Position numbers and translations under genes: made by a program. The notes under the pieces were generated by a model. That model did no database searches. It was not told the DNA's origin and saw only the letters and a list, made by a program, of their open reading frames with translations. A stretch of 5,538 nucleotides of DNA from assembly GCA_937901055.1 (NCBI GenBank), contig CALCGO010000166.1:1-5538 (forward strand), in the 5' to 3' direction. The stretch comes from an uncultured Rhodobacterales bacterium. GTDB taxonomy: Bacteria; Pseudomonadota; Alphaproteobacteria; Rhodobacterales; Rhodobacteraceae. Shown here in pieces: positions 1 through 5,538 of the stretch. How positions within the stretch are numbered: the first letter of the stretch is position 1; the number at the start of each line of letters is the position of its first letter.

Positions 1-711
1 ATTGGCAACCTGAATTGGTGAACCAAAAACATGGCTAACGTTGACCTTATGCCAAAACATCGGGTCAGCGCTCAGAATGAGGCCCCAACCAGCCATCAGC
101 GCCGACAAGGCACGTATTACGGCAGGCGGCGAATGGAGTGCAAACAGGAATACACATCGAGATGGAGCTGAGGCAAACTCTGCTGAGGTTGCTTTGATTC
201 TGTCACATAGATTTTGGCTGCTAAGTGCCATAAGCTTGGGCGTGCCAGTAGTTCCGGAGGACGGCAATATCAACCAAGGATCATTTTCATCGGTGAACCC
301 TGAAAACGTAATGTTTTCTAACAGCTCAAAGCCATTCGGACGATTAGACCATTCTTCGTCTATCAAGATTGCATTCGCATGCATTGTCCCGTTGGAACTA
401 TCTGACTCGAAGTAATGGCTTACCTCAATAGGAGTGTTTTCCACAAGATGTTTGCTGACATAAATCCAGCGGCACCCCAGTAAGGAAGTTGCAATAACAG
501 TTGCAATAATGACCGTAGAGTCATCCGATTTTATGGCGACAGTCGAATTTTGGCTAACTCCGTGTCTCTGAAAATGAAGGCTGAAATTCTGGACTAGATC
601 CGCCATTTGGCCGAAAGTCACAGCACTTTCCTCGTCAAGAAGTGCGATTTCATTTGGACGCTGGCGCGCCGCCACCAAAAAGGCGGCTCCTATGTTTTGA
701 GAATGGTTCAT
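1..711 (-). CDS. AMP-binding (adenylate-forming) ligase, N-terminal part, cut by window edge
   Basis: The minus-strand frame is open from the ATG at 711 to base 1 (237 codons) and continues beyond the window. Residues 148-159 carry the phosphate-binding A3 signature of class I adenylate-forming enzymes (ILPSSGTTGTPK), which binds ATP phosphates. Such enzymes convert a carboxylate and ATP to acyl-AMP and usually then to a CoA or carrier thioester. The N-terminus (residues 8-40, ending near VTFGQMADLV) matches the usual opening of acyl-CoA ligases. The later motifs and the C-terminal lid lie outside the window, so substrate class and integrity cannot be judged. The start is firm: an in-frame TAA lies at 726-724, and AGGG (721-718) sits 6 nt before the ATG. 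The A3 motif comes rather early, so the N-terminal half is compact. The gene follows dctM by 119 bp on the same strand and may be in the same operon. An acyl-CoA ligase is likeliest; a carrier-protein-loading adenylation domain is possible. Confidence 0.88.
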   Translation of the reverse strand, partial: MNHSQNIGAAFLVAARQRPNEIALLDEESAVTFGQMADLVQNFSLHFQRHGVSQNSTVAIKSDDSTVIIATVIATSLLGCRWIYVSKHLVENTPIEVSHYFESDSSNGTMHANAILIDEEWSNRPNGFELLENITFSGFTDENDPWLILPSSGTTGTPKLMALSSQNLCDRIKATSAEFASAPSRCVFLFALHSPPAVIRALSALMAGWGLILSADPMFWHKVNVSHVFGSPIQVAN

Positions 712-830
712 TCCGTACCCTAATTATCTGACTTCGATTTATGCGTTTCTGCGGCCTTTGTCCATGCATACCGACCCAGCATCGAGGCGTTACTAAATTT
801 GCAATGACGTGAGCGTCACACGCAAATAAT
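712..830. other. Gap between dctM and the AMP-binding ligase gene
   Basis: This 119-bp same-strand spacer contains no convincing gene. No hairpin followed by a T-run is visible, so read-through from dctM into the ligase gene is plausible. A weak promoter-like pair can be drawn on the minus strand (TGGACA, 15 nt, CATAAA), but it is too poor to call. The only structured element is the short inverted repeat at 805-818. Confidence 0.5.
805..818. repeat. Short inverted repeat downstream of dctM
   Basis: The arms TGACG and CGTCA flank a 4-nt spacer (TGAG), and an overlapping pairing GTGA-GCG-TCAC (809-819) is also possible. It lies 13 bp past the dctM stop codon. Without a T-run on either strand it is not a classical intrinsic terminator. 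It could be a weak mRNA 3' hairpin, a protein-binding site or chance. Confidence 0.3.
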
Positions 831-2135
831 CTAGAACATTGACTGCGGTAGTATTAGCGCAATTTGCGGAAACATAATGATAAGAACCACACTGGCCAGC
901 ATCGCAAACCAAAACGGCCAAATTCCCCGAAAAATTGTGTTGAGAGGGACGTCGGGAGCAATACCCTTAACGACAAAAACATTGATACCTACAGGTGGGG
1001 AAATCAGCCCCATTTCCAAAACGATTACCATCAGAACACCGAACCAAACCATATCCACTCCCAGAGGTTCGATTATTGGTTGGACTAGCGGGACGGTCAG
1101 AACAAGGATCGCAAACCCGTCCATGACCATCCCCAAGACGATAAAAATTACCAAAAATGCGAGCACCACTTGCATGCTCGTAAAACCTTGTGCCGCGACC
1201 CAGTTGGACATGTTGTAAGCTACCATTGTGAATCCGAGGAAGGTTTTAAAAACAAAAGCTCCAAACAAAATCAGAAATATGGTGCCACAGGACTCTAGTG
1301 TTCTTGTGATAATTTCGAGCATGGATTTGCGTGTAAGGGTTCGGCGTAATGCAGCTATAACAAAGGCGAAAAATACACCTATTCCCGCCGCTTCCACTGC
1401 GGAAAAAATGCCTGCATATATCCCGCCGGTTGTTAAAGTGATGATACCGATAATCCAACTGGCGCGCCGCAAGCTGGATAGCTTTTTGGCAAGTGAAGCA
1501 GGGCTGCTCGACAGCGGAGCCAGATTCTGATTCCTTGTCACCACGATCCAAATTGCCGTTATGAACAAAACCGTCAACAACAATCCGGGAAGAATCCCAG
1601 CCATGAAAAGCTGCCCAACACTCACTTCGGTAAGCGTCGCATAAATTACGAACCCCGCCGAGGGAGGAATCAGTATGCCAAGGGTGCCGCCAGCAGCAAT
1701 GGCCCCGGTTGCCAACCCGTCGTCGTATCTGAATTTTTTCATTTCTGGTAATGAAACGCGCCCCATCGTAAGCGCCGCAGCAATTGATGACCCTGAAAGC
1801 GCAGAGAAACCCGCACAACCAACAACTGTAGCTGAAGCCAAACCACCCTTGAAATGACCAAGCCATTTGTGCGCCGCATCATAAAGATCACGACTCATTC
1901 CCGCAGTTCCAACGAGGTTAGCCATAAGGACAAAAAGTGGAATAATGATTAACGTGTAATTTGAAGCCTCGTTAAATATCTCGCCCGCCAATGTCGGCAA
2001 TGCCGCTTTTGAGCGAATAGAGAATATCCCGACCGTCCCCACAAGCAGCATTGCTATACCAACTGGAGTGCGGATGAAGAGCAGTAAAAAGAGTGCTAGA
2101 AAACCCAACAACGCTATTGTCCCGCCGTCGATCAC
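831..2135 (-). CDS. dctM: TRAP transporter large permease subunit DctM
   Basis: A 434-residue, almost wholly hydrophobic inner-membrane protein of the length usual for DctM, the ion-transporter-superfamily subunit that moves substrate using a sodium (or proton) gradient. Family landmarks are present: the RTPVGIAML segment near residues 22-30, FSALSGSSIAA at 110-120, GTLGILIPPS at 150-159, and the second-half counterpart LISPPVGINVFVVKG at 377-391. These mark the two inverted-repeat halves with their hairpin tips. Many transmembrane helices are evident throughout. The start is GTG at 2135, overlapping the dctQ stop codon by 4 bp, with AAGAGG (2148-2143) 7 nt upstream; this is a typical translational-coupling arrangement. 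The protein works with DctQ and the periplasmic DctP encoded immediately upstream. No truncation or frameshift is seen. Substrate is unknown; TRAP systems typically carry organic acids. Confidence 0.97.
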   Translation of the reverse strand: MIDGGTIALLGFLALFLLLFIRTPVGIAMLLVGTVGIFSIRSKAALPTLAGEIFNEASNYTLIIIPLFVLMANLVGTAGMSRDLYDAAHKWLGHFKGGLASATVVGCAGFSALSGSSIAAALTMGRVSLPEMKKFRYDDGLATGAIAAGGTLGILIPPSAGFVIYATLTEVSVGQLFMAGILPGLLLTVLFITAIWIVVTRNQNLAPLSSSPASLAKKLSSLRRASWIIGIITLTTGGIYAGIFSAVEAAGIGVFFAFVIAALRRTLTRKSMLEIITRTLESCGTIFLILFGAFVFKTFLGFTMVAYNMSNWVAAQGFTSMQVVLAFLVIFIVLGMVMDGFAILVLTVPLVQPIIEPLGVDMVWFGVLMVIVLEMGLISPPVGINVFVVKGIAPDVPLNTIFRGIWPFWFAMLASVVLIIMFPQIALILPQSMF

Positions 2136-2662
2136 TCTGCTGCCTCTTCATCGTGTGGCTCGGGAGCCTTCACTAGATTAATCCAAAACTGGTAAATAGC
2201 CACCAATGTCAAATATCCAATTGCGGCAGCCAGTGCATAATAGAATGGTCGGTACGAGATATTGAAGTTACCAGTGATGCATGCCTTTTCGGGTCCGCAC
2301 GCTTTTGCGAACAATGCATATGTGGCCAGCACCCCGGTAAAAACAACAATCGCGCGCATCAACTGGTCTGTAAACCGCGTGAGGTTCGGACCGAAAATAC
2401 GGCTAATGATATCGACGCTGACATGCGATTTATGGCGTGCACCATAAGCTACAGATGCACCTGCAAAAACCGTAAGTAGTATTGCTGACAAATCTTCTGT
2501 CCCCGAAATCGGGTTGTTGAAAAAGTAACGCATCACAACCGCAATCAAGGTAAGTATCACCAATAGAAGAATTGCAATCGCGCCCGTTGCCACAAAAAAT
2601 CCGGACAATTTTCCGAGTATTTTATCGAACCAAATCAGCAGCGCTGCGGAGTGGGATTTCAA
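2132..2662 (-). CDS. dctQ: TRAP transporter small permease subunit DctQ
   Basis: A 176-residue protein with four hydrophobic segments (about 22-44, 56-75, 101-120 and 140-163), the architecture and length of DctQ, which packs against DctM in the inner membrane and helps engage DctP. The family pattern is visible as VVMRYFFNNPISGTEDL (42-58) followed by GARHKSHVSVDII (74-86). The loop between helices 3 and 4 carries C122 and C128; with both termini in the cytoplasm this loop would face the periplasm. The start is uncertain. The frame is closed upstream by the in-frame dctP TAA, leaving TTG at 2662 as the earliest start, with GAAGGG (2678-2673) 10 nt before it. The next candidates (TTG or GTG around residues 19-24) would cut into the first helix. 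The 3-nt gap to dctP and 4-bp overlap with dctM indicate a tightly coupled operon. Confidence 0.94.
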   Translation of the reverse strand: MKSHSAALLIWFDKILGKLSGFFVATGAIAILLLVILTLIAVVMRYFFNNPISGTEDLSAILLTVFAGASVAYGARHKSHVSVDIISRIFGPNLTRFTDQLMRAIVVFTGVLATYALFAKACGPEKACITGNFNISYRPFYYALAAAIGYLTLVAIYQFWINLVKAPEPHDEEAAE

Positions 2663-2665
2663 GCC

Positions 2666-3649
2666 TTATTCGCCCTTCATAATCGCCGTTACTTCTCCGA
2701 TGGTCATGTTTCCGGCTGACTGTTGCATGACTTCGGTCAGCACTGGTGCAATTGCTTCGTTGAAACGGGCTTTTTCCTCGTCAGATAAATCAATAATTTC
2801 GAGTCCGGCATCGCGTGCTATTTTCATGCCGTCAATTGTTGCTTCCTCGAACCCGGTTGCGCCGGACATAGACAGCGTGTCGTCTGAAGCTGCATCAACC
2901 CATCCACGCGCTTCATCGCTTAGTGCGTTGTAAGTGTCAATGTTCATAAGCAATACAAAAGCTGAACCGGAACCGGGAAGCCACGTGGTAAGATAATTAC
3001 CCGGCTCTTGCAGGCTAAACGAACGGATGGCGGAACTATCTACCGCGATGCCGTCAATCACTCCATTTGTTAGGTTTTGGTTAACAACGCTGATGGGTTG
3101 CGTCACTGCGGAGGCGCCCAATGCCTCCATGAATGGAATATCTCGCGTCGAAGTCACCCGAATAATCATTCCGTTCAGGTCTTCCAGGCGACGTACCGGT
3201 TTATCTCGCATAATCAGAATTGGCGGAGCATTTGTCCAGATTGCGAGTAGTTTGGCATCGTATTCTGCCTCCAGTGTGCTGCGAGCCCGCAAGATCGCGG
3301 TCGTGCACTCGGTTGGACTTCCACAAACACCAGGCATAGAGATTACGCTGGTCATGGGGAATATATCGCCCGTGTAGCCAGGAAGCGTAAACACAATGTC
3401 CGCCACGCTGTCTAACAGGATCGAGTACTGTTTGGGAGCAACGGAGTTAAGCGCGCCGCCCGGGTATTGTGTGACGGTTAGCTGCCCATCGGACACCTCT
3501 GCAAGTTTCTCGGCGAAAGGTGTGAAAACGGCAGCGTTCATTGGATGCTTCGGACTCATAAAGTACGCAAGTGAAAGATCGCCCGCACTGGCGGTGTTCG
3601 CGAATATTAAGACTGTGGCAATTGTTAGTTTTGCAATTTTACCAAACAT
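2666..3649 (-). CDS. dctP: TRAP transporter periplasmic substrate-binding protein, DctP family
   Basis: A periplasmic solute receptor of 327 residues that captures the ligand and delivers it to DctQM. I chose the ATG at 3649 rather than the upstream in-frame ATG codons. It is preceded by GGAAG (3659-3655) at 5 nt and opens a clear Sec signal peptide: MFGKIAKL, a hydrophobic stretch, then ASA with probable cleavage before G23. The mature part follows the DctP fold order: LAYFMSPKHPMN start, FAEKLAEVSDGQLTV, YPGGALN, then LEDLNGMIIRVTST, where R164 is the likely ligand-carboxylate-binding arginine. The NQNLTNGVIDGIAVD region and the C-terminal helices follow. C109 and C115 (C-x5-C) could form a disulfide. 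The gene has its own candidate promoter and lies directly before dctQ. The bound substrate cannot be told from sequence alone; an organic acid is the family default. Confidence 0.95.
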   Translation of the reverse strand: MFGKIAKLTIATVLIFANTASAGDLSLAYFMSPKHPMNAAVFTPFAEKLAEVSDGQLTVTQYPGGALNSVAPKQYSILLDSVADIVFTLPGYTGDIFPMTSVISMPGVCGSPTECTTAILRARSTLEAEYDAKLLAIWTNAPPILIMRDKPVRRLEDLNGMIIRVTSTRDIPFMEALGASAVTQPISVVNQNLTNGVIDGIAVDSSAIRSFSLQEPGNYLTTWLPGSGSAFVLLMNIDTYNALSDEARGWVDAASDDTLSMSGATGFEEATIDGMKIARDAGLEIIDLSDEEKARFNEAIAPVLTEVMQQSAGNMTIGEVTAIMKGE

Positions 3650-3721
3650 AATTTCTTCCATATGGGCGGCATTCATAATTTCCGACGGGTTTGCCAAAAA
3701 ATTAAAAACTGGGTCTAATCA

Positions 3722-3745
3722 ATCGGAATATACATCGGAATATAC
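3722..3745. repeat. Exact tandem 12-bp direct repeat upstream of dctP
   Basis: ATCGGAATATAC occurs twice head-to-tail (3722-3733 and 3734-3745) with no mismatch and no spacer. On the minus strand the unit reads GTATATTCCGAT. One copy contains the -10 box of the candidate dctP promoter and the other covers the expected transcription start. Spaced at 12 bp, the copies are roughly one helical turn apart, as expected for tandem binding of a regulator, though a chance duplication is possible. Confidence 0.6.
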
Positions 3746-3766
3746 AAAAGATTCAAAGCACGTCAA
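3739..3766 (-). promoter_or_regulatory. Sigma-70-like promoter for dctPQM
   Basis: On the minus strand TTGACG (3766-3761) and TATATT (3744-3739) are separated by 16 nt; each box matches the sigma-70 consensus at 5 of 6 positions. Transcription would start near 3732, leaving a leader of about 80 nt before the dctP ATG. It lies after the aldehyde dehydrogenase stop codon (3803), so the transporter genes could be expressed independently of that gene. Confidence 0.55.
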
Positions 3767-3802
3767 CATTCCATATCCGTCTAATTTCACGCATTAACAA
3801 AA

Positions 3803-5251
3803 TCAAGCATTGGTTTCGAAATAGACGTGCTTGGTTTCTAGAAAATTGTCGAGCGCTTCAACCCCATGCAATCGGCCAGTTCCGCTCTCGCGATAACCGC
3901 CGGTCTCTCCTTCGGCGAATAGACGATTGTGGCAATTTAACCAGACTGTGCCGAACTTCAATTTCCGACTAACCCGCATAGAAAGGTCGATATTCCGAGT
4001 GTACACACTGGCGGCAAGACCGTACCGCGTGGCATTCGCCGCTGCGATTGCTTCGGGCTCGCCCTCAAATCGTTCAACTGACAGAATGGGGCCAAACAGT
4101 TCCTCTTGGGGGAGCCAACTCGAAGCGTTGTCGACTTTGAATATCGACGGTGTAACGAATGAACCGGAGGCCAGATTGCCCTCTGGTGCGCCGCCTTTTA
4201 GAACAATATCATATTCATCGCTTGCGCGCTCAATGACCTCCAGAATGCGTTGCTGGTTAGCGCGATCTACAAGTGGGCCAAGCTCAACACCCGCGCTAAG
4301 TGGATTCGCAATTTTCGTTCTTTCGTAAGCATTCTTTAACCTGCTAACCACAACATCATAAATAGATGCTTGTATGAGCACACGGTTTATCGCGGTACAC
4401 ATCTGCCCATTTAGCGTAATCGAGCCCCGTTTTATCTCGGCCACAGCCTTATCAATATCTGCATCTGCAAAAACCAGTGCCGGACTTTTTCCACCAAGTT
4501 CCAACGATAATCGTTTGATGGTGTTTGCGGCGTTTGACATGATTATTTTTCCAACCTTAGACGAACCAGTGAAAGAAACTACATCGACCTCTATGTTGGT
4601 TGAAAGCTCTTCGCCAACCTCGATGTCAAAATCGTTGATTGAATTGATCACGCCTTTGGGTAATGTCGAAATTTCGTCAAAGCAAGCTATCACGGCAGCA
4701 TTGGTTAATGGCGTTTGCGGGGCTGGCTTGATGACAACAGTACAACCGGCCGCCAGAGCGGGTGCAACTGAGCGAACCAAAAGCGTCACAGGAGCATTCC
4801 ATGGAACATACACAGAAACCACACCACTTGCCTCTCGGGTCAGCAGGGACATTTTGCCCGGTCCGGTTTCTAATGTTCGACCAAATATGTTGCGCGCTAA
4901 TCCGGCATAGTAACGAGCCTCGCTTACACCGGCCTCAACTTCATGTAGCGCTTGGGAAATAATTTTGCCGTTCTCAACAGCCATTAGACGCGCGATTTCA
5001 CCTTTGCGCGCGGCAATACGATCCGCAAATTCCAGCAATACTTTTGCGCGTAATCGCGGATCACTCGACCAGTTTGTGGATTCAAATGCCTCGCGGGCCG
5101 CCGTAATGGCCTGTACTGCCAGCGCCTTTGACCCGTTCGGAGCCTGCCCGACTACTTCGCCTGTTGCGGGATTCAGGCTGTCGGTTACGCCATTGGGCGC
5201 ATCATCAATCCACTTACCGCAGATATAGTGATTTCCATTGATTTTCGACAT
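3803..5251 (-). CDS. NAD(P)-dependent aldehyde dehydrogenase
   Basis: A 482-residue cytoplasmic enzyme, the usual length for the aldehyde dehydrogenase superfamily, oxidising an aldehyde to a carboxylate with NAD(P)+. Numbered from the ATG at 5251, catalytic landmarks are N152 in VPWNAP, K175 in VIKPA, the cofactor-loop FTGS at 227-230, general base E251 in LELGGKSP, nucleophile C285 in NGQMC, and E384 with F386 in EELFGP. The closing GTVWLN and ESGTGRLHG segments are also present. All key residues are intact. An upstream GTG at 5326 would add 25 residues unlike the family and lacks a good ribosome site. The ATG at 5251 has GAAGG (5264-5260) at 8 nt and fits the family start just before YICGKWID. 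WNAP replaces the commoner WNFP, so the substrate pocket may differ from classical members. It lies 153 bp upstream of dctP on the same strand. The exact substrate is not predictable. Confidence 0.96.
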   Translation of the reverse strand: MSKINGNHYICGKWIDDAPNGVTDSLNPATGEVVGQAPNGSKALAVQAITAAREAFESTNWSSDPRLRAKVLLEFADRIAARKGEIARLMAVENGKIISQALHEVEAGVSEARYYAGLARNIFGRTLETGPGKMSLLTREASGVVSVYVPWNAPVTLLVRSVAPALAAGCTVVIKPAPQTPLTNAAVIACFDEISTLPKGVINSINDFDIEVGEELSTNIEVDVVSFTGSSKVGKIIMSNAANTIKRLSLELGGKSPALVFADADIDKAVAEIKRGSITLNGQMCTAINRVLIQASIYDVVVSRLKNAYERTKIANPLSAGVELGPLVDRANQQRILEVIERASDEYDIVLKGGAPEGNLASGSFVTPSIFKVDNASSWLPQEELFGPILSVERFEGEPEAIAAANATRYGLAASVYTRNIDLSMRVSRKLKFGTVWLNCHNRLFAEGETGGYRESGTGRLHGVEALDNFLETKHVYFETNA

Positions 5252-5275
5252 GGGTATAACCTTCGACTTTTGAAG

Positions 5276-5297
5276 CCCCACTGACTTATCAGTGGGG
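5276..5297. promoter_or_regulatory. Perfect 9-bp inverted repeat in the aldehyde dehydrogenase leader
   Basis: The arms CCCCACTGA (5276-5284) and TCAGTGGGG (5289-5297) are exact reverse complements around a 4-nt centre (CTTA). The element ends 24 bp before the ATG at 5251. Neither strand shows a following T-run, so it is not an intrinsic terminator. As DNA it could be a dimeric repressor operator. As RNA it would be a stable GC-rich stem-loop in the 5' leader. Next to it, CTTC (5275-5272) can pair with GAAG (5264-5261), the ribosome site, though that stem is only 4 bp. Confidence 0.6.
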
Positions 5298-5389
5298 GGA
5301 GGGAAGTGTGGCAATGAACCGGCCACAGGAAATGTCTATGTTGCATTGGCAGAATCGTGTAACTAGCATTTAGATTCCGGTGCTGCCAG

Positions 5390-5401
5390 ATAATTGATTA
5401 T
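5390..5401. promoter_or_regulatory. AT-rich palindrome in the divergent region
   Basis: ATAAT and ATTAT flank TG, giving a perfect 12-bp inverted repeat near the middle of the divergent intergenic region. It overlaps the weak minus-strand -10 candidate. It could be an operator shared by the divergent genes, but short AT-rich palindromes arise easily by chance. Confidence 0.25.
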
Positions 5402-5451
5402 TCTTGCAGAATTTCTAATGGTAGCCAATGTTGATTGAAAGGACTTCCCGC

Positions 5452-5538
5452 GTGGAGCAAAATATATCAAATTCATTCGAGAAATGCTGTAAAATCAACG
5501 CTAAACGCGTAGCAATTCTAGAAAATGGTCAGGTGCCG
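5452..5538 (+). CDS. Start of a divergent gene, possibly an AMP-binding ligase (partial)
   Basis: The plus-strand frame is open from a GTG at 5452 to the window end, 29 codons. The ribosome site GAAAGGA (5437-5443) lies 8 nt before the GTG. An in-frame ATG at 5428 would add 8 residues but has a poorer ribosome site; a TAG at 5422-5424 closes the frame above it. The residues visible (ISNSFEKCCKINAKRVAILE, then NGQVP) resemble the usual N-terminus of acyl-CoA ligases, in which a short helix is followed by a basic turn and a strand such as VAIL, then a glycine turn. No catalytic motif is within the window, so this identity is a guess from a short match to the family pattern and from the ligase at the other end of the locus. 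It is transcribed away from the aldehyde dehydrogenase. Confidence 0.5.
   Translation, partial: MEQNISNSFEKCCKINAKRVAILENGQVP

Larger units (their letters stand above)
5252..5451. other. Divergent intergenic control region
   Basis: This 200-bp region separates the minus-strand aldehyde dehydrogenase from the plus-strand gene at the right edge and should hold both promoters. Only weak boxes are visible: minus strand TTGGCT (5428-5423), 17 nt, AAGAAT (5405-5400); plus strand TTGGCA (5347-5352) followed after 19 nt by TAGATT. Neither is strong enough to call, which would fit activator-dependent expression. It contains the palindromes at 5276-5297 and 5390-5401, plus a 7-bp inverted pair CATTGGC (5344-5350) and GCCAATG (5424-5430). 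Confidence 0.55.

Noticed and set aside
41..415. 124-codon plus-strand open frame at the left edge
   Set aside because: It is antisense to the AMP-binding ligase, whose A3 motif confirms the minus strand as coding.
661..1470. Shared 12-mer CTGGCGCGCCGC at 661-672 and 1459-1470
   Set aside because: Both copies lie inside coding sequence in unrelated proteins and are made of common alanine/arginine codons; likely coincidence.
1246..1866. 206-codon minus-strand open frame inside dctM
   Set aside because: It is an alternative frame of a clearly coding DctM gene; its translation is rich in Trp, Cys, Arg and His without any family pattern.
3650..3697. Longer DctP with 16 extra N-terminal residues from an upstream in-frame start
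   Set aside because: The signal peptide begins at the ATG at 3649, which has a good ribosome site; the extra residues would precede and disturb the signal peptide.
3396..3797. 133-codon plus-strand open frame across the dctP start and its promoter
   Set aside because: It is antisense to the DctP signal peptide and translates the tandem repeat as SEYTSEYT; no protein family is recognisable.
4374..4910. 178-codon plus-strand open frame opposite the aldehyde dehydrogenase
   Set aside because: It is antisense to conserved catalytic motifs and shows no recognisable domain or ribosome site; it is a shadow of the real gene.
5276..5297. Palindrome read as an intrinsic terminator
   Set aside because: No T-run follows the stem on either strand, and it sits in the leader of the aldehyde dehydrogenase gene.
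5252..5326. 25-residue N-terminal extension of the aldehyde dehydrogenase from a GTG at 5326
   Set aside because: It lies across the palindrome, is unlike the family and lacks a good ribosome site, while the ATG at 5251 has one at ideal spacing.

Overview
The window shows a compact bacterial catabolic locus with four complete genes on the minus strand and one gene cut by each edge. Reading in the direction of transcription (right to left): an NAD(P)-dependent aldehyde dehydrogenase (start 5251), then a complete TRAP transporter made of the substrate-binding protein DctP, the small permease DctQ and the large permease DctM, then the N-terminal 237 codons of an adenylate-forming (AMP-binding) ligase that runs off the left edge. 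At the right edge a divergent plus-strand gene begins (about 5452). Its first residues resemble the start of another AMP-binding ligase, but too little is present to be certain. No RNA genes, mobile elements or CRISPR arrays were seen.

The organism is most likely a Gram-negative proteobacterium. TRAP transporters with separate P, Q and M subunits, a periplasmic signal peptide and mid-range GC by eye would fit a marine alphaproteobacterium, but this is inference; nothing in the window fixes the taxon.

Layout: 1-711 ligase (partial, minus); 712-830 gap with a small inverted repeat; 831-2135 dctM, overlapping dctQ by 4 bp (start GTG); 2132-2662 dctQ (probable TTG start, 3 nt after the dctP stop); 2666-3649 dctP; 3650-3802 regulatory gap with a good sigma-70-like promoter and an exact tandem 12-bp repeat across its -10 and start region; 3803-5251 aldehyde dehydrogenase; 5252-5451 divergent control region, including a perfect 9-bp inverted repeat in the aldehyde dehydrogenase leader.

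How it may work together (inference): the TRAP system imports an organic anion, probably a carboxylate. The ligase(s) would activate a carboxylate to an acyl-AMP/CoA thioester, and the dehydrogenase would oxidise an aldehyde intermediate to an acid. The substrate cannot be read from the sequence. The most unusual signals are regulatory: the tandem repeat on the dctP promoter and the long palindrome before the dehydrogenase.
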